From Acidobacteriota bacterium (GTDB lineage: Bacteria; Acidobacteriota; Blastocatellia; RBC074): DNA of 5,463 nucleotides. The notes under the pieces were generated by a model that saw only the letters and a program-made list of their open reading frames with translations, was not told where the DNA came from and did not search any database. The stretch spans positions 1 through 5,463 of the forward strand of contig JAGNMH010000435.1 in NCBI GenBank assembly GCA_017991275.1. Reading direction: 5' to 3'. The number at the start of each line of letters is the position of its first letter. Within the stretch, counting starts at the first letter, position 1. The translations under genes and the position numbers were made by a program. Below are positions 4,802 through 5,463 of this stretch, piece after piece.

Positions 4802-5463
4802 AGGTATCTCCGCAGAAACTCTCGCGTCCGTTCGTCGCGTGGAGCGGTGAAGATCACGTCCGGCGAATCGGTTTCGATCAACTCGCCTTCGCTTAAGACC
4901 AGAACTTTATCGGCGACGTCGCGTGCGAATTTCATTTCGTGAGTCACCACCACCTGAGTCATTCCTTCGTCATCAAGCTGACGCATGATGCTCAGGACTT
5001 CGCCAACCAGCGAAGGGTCAAGCGCCGAAGTCGGCTCGTCATACAGCATGACCTTCGGCGACATCGCCAACGCACGCGCAATCGCCGCTCGCTGCTGCTG
5101 ACCGCCAGAAAGCTGCGAAGGGTAATAATCCATTCGATCTTTCAATCCGACTTTGGTCAGCAAGGTTCGCGCTTGTTCTTCCGCTTCCTGCCGGGAAATC
5201 TTTTTGACGACGGTCGGAGCCAGCACGGCGTTTTCCAGCACGGTCAAATGCGGAAACAGATTGAAGCTCTGAAACACCATCCCGACATCTTCCCGCAAAT
5301 GCCGAAGCTGCGTGTTGAAGTGATGCTGCGAAGCTCCATTCATTTTCAATTCGTGCTCGCCGATGCGAACGCTGCCGCTGTCAAAAAGCTCCAACCCGTT
5401 CAGGCAGCGCAGCAACGTAGATTTGCCGCAACCCGACGGGCCGATGATGACAGTCAGTTCGGA
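4798..5463 (-). CDS. Polar amino-acid ABC transporter ATP-binding protein, GlnQ/HisP type (5' end missing)
   Basis: The ATPase that powers the transporter encoded directly downstream. The minus-strand frame is open to the right window edge, so the N-terminus (probably 20-35 residues) is outside. The TTG at 5415 is an internal leucine, because the Walker A motif GPSGCGKST lies upstream of it (residues 8-16 of the 221 visible). In order follow the Q-loop (VFQSFNLFPHLT, glutamine at 65), the signature LSGGQQQR (118-125), Walker B VMLYDEPTSALDP (catalytic E143) and the switch histidine in VTHEM (H175). All catalytic elements are intact. QSFNLFPHLT and DEPTSALDP are typical of the polar amino-acid uptake subfamily. 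It ends TGA at 4800-4798, overlapping the GTG start of the fusion gene by four bases, so the two are translationally coupled. The operon promoter lies beyond the window. Confidence 0.95.
   Translation of the reverse strand, partial: SELTVIIGPSGCGKSTLLRCLNGLELFDSGSVRIGEHELKMNGASQHHFNTQLRHLREDVGMVFQSFNLFPHLTVLENAVLAPTVVKKISRQEAEEQARTLLTKVGLKDRMDYYPSQLSGGQQQRAAIARALAMSPKVMLYDEPTSALDPSLVGEVLSIMRQLDDEGMTQVVVTHEMKFARDVADKVLVLSEGELIETDSPDVIFTAPRDERTREFLRRYL
4808..4811 (-). promoter_or_regulatory. Ribosome binding site that fixes the GTG start of the fused transporter gene
   Basis: On the minus strand GGAG lies within the end of the ATPase gene, six bases before the GTG at 4801. Together with the GTGA overlap it places translation initiation upstream of the palindromic repeat at 4674-4772. 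The repeat must therefore be translated. Confidence 0.65.

Noticed and set aside
5413..5415. TTG at 5415 as the start of the ATPase
   Set aside because: The Walker A motif lies upstream in the same frame, so this codon is internal and the gene runs off the window.

Overview
The window looks like chromosomal DNA of a free-living, moderately GC-rich Gram-negative-type bacterium. An Acidobacteriota member (for example Blastocatellia) is my best guess. The guess rests on the gene mix (stand-alone AtuA/DUF1446 protein, zinc-ribbon/GspG-like hybrid, fused amino-acid transporter) and on intergenic palindromes built from GGCTTTAGCC-like and CCTGAAGG-like units. It is an inference, because no marker gene is present. 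No rRNA, tRNA, CRISPR array, phage gene or transposase gene was found.

Layout, left to right. (i) 2-700, plus strand: the 3' part of a class-V-fold PLP enzyme of kynureninase-like type. (ii) 697-1353, minus strand: an unusual membrane protein with an N-terminal zinc ribbon, one membrane span and a C-terminal domain resembling the GspG major pseudopilin. Its stop codon overlaps that of gene (i) tail-to-tail. (iii) 1354-1705: a divergent intergenic region of about 350 bp with a small tandem repeat and a strong 15-bp hairpin. (iv) 1706-3070, plus strand: a complete AtuA/DUF1446-family protein with a clear ribosome binding site. (v) 3071-3132: a 26-bp perfect inverted repeat that fills the gap between two convergent genes. 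(vi) 3131-4801, minus strand: a fused periplasmic binding protein and permease of a polar amino-acid ABC transporter. (vii) 4798-5463, minus strand: the matching ATPase, cut by the window edge. Genes (vii) and (vi) overlap by a GTGA start/stop and form one operon encoding an ATPase plus a fused binding/permease subunit. The promoter lies outside the window.

The most interesting signal is a palindromic repeat family present twice. Each copy is a pair of inverted modules: GTTCAGAGT, one free base, then a 6-bp hairpin with a 2-base loop. The 9-mer and the spacing are identical in all four modules, while the hairpin stems differ in sequence but keep their pairing. This is REPIN-like architecture. 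One copy (3071-3132) lies between convergent genes and supplies two bases of a stop codon. The other (4674-4772) is exactly 99 bp and sits in frame inside the transporter gene, between its start and its signal peptide, so about 33 residues are encoded by the repeat. The start codon upstream of the repeat is well supported by a GGAG ribosome binding site and the GTGA overlap. This resembles the in-frame palindromic elements known from Rickettsia, but in another lineage and in a secretion-signal region.
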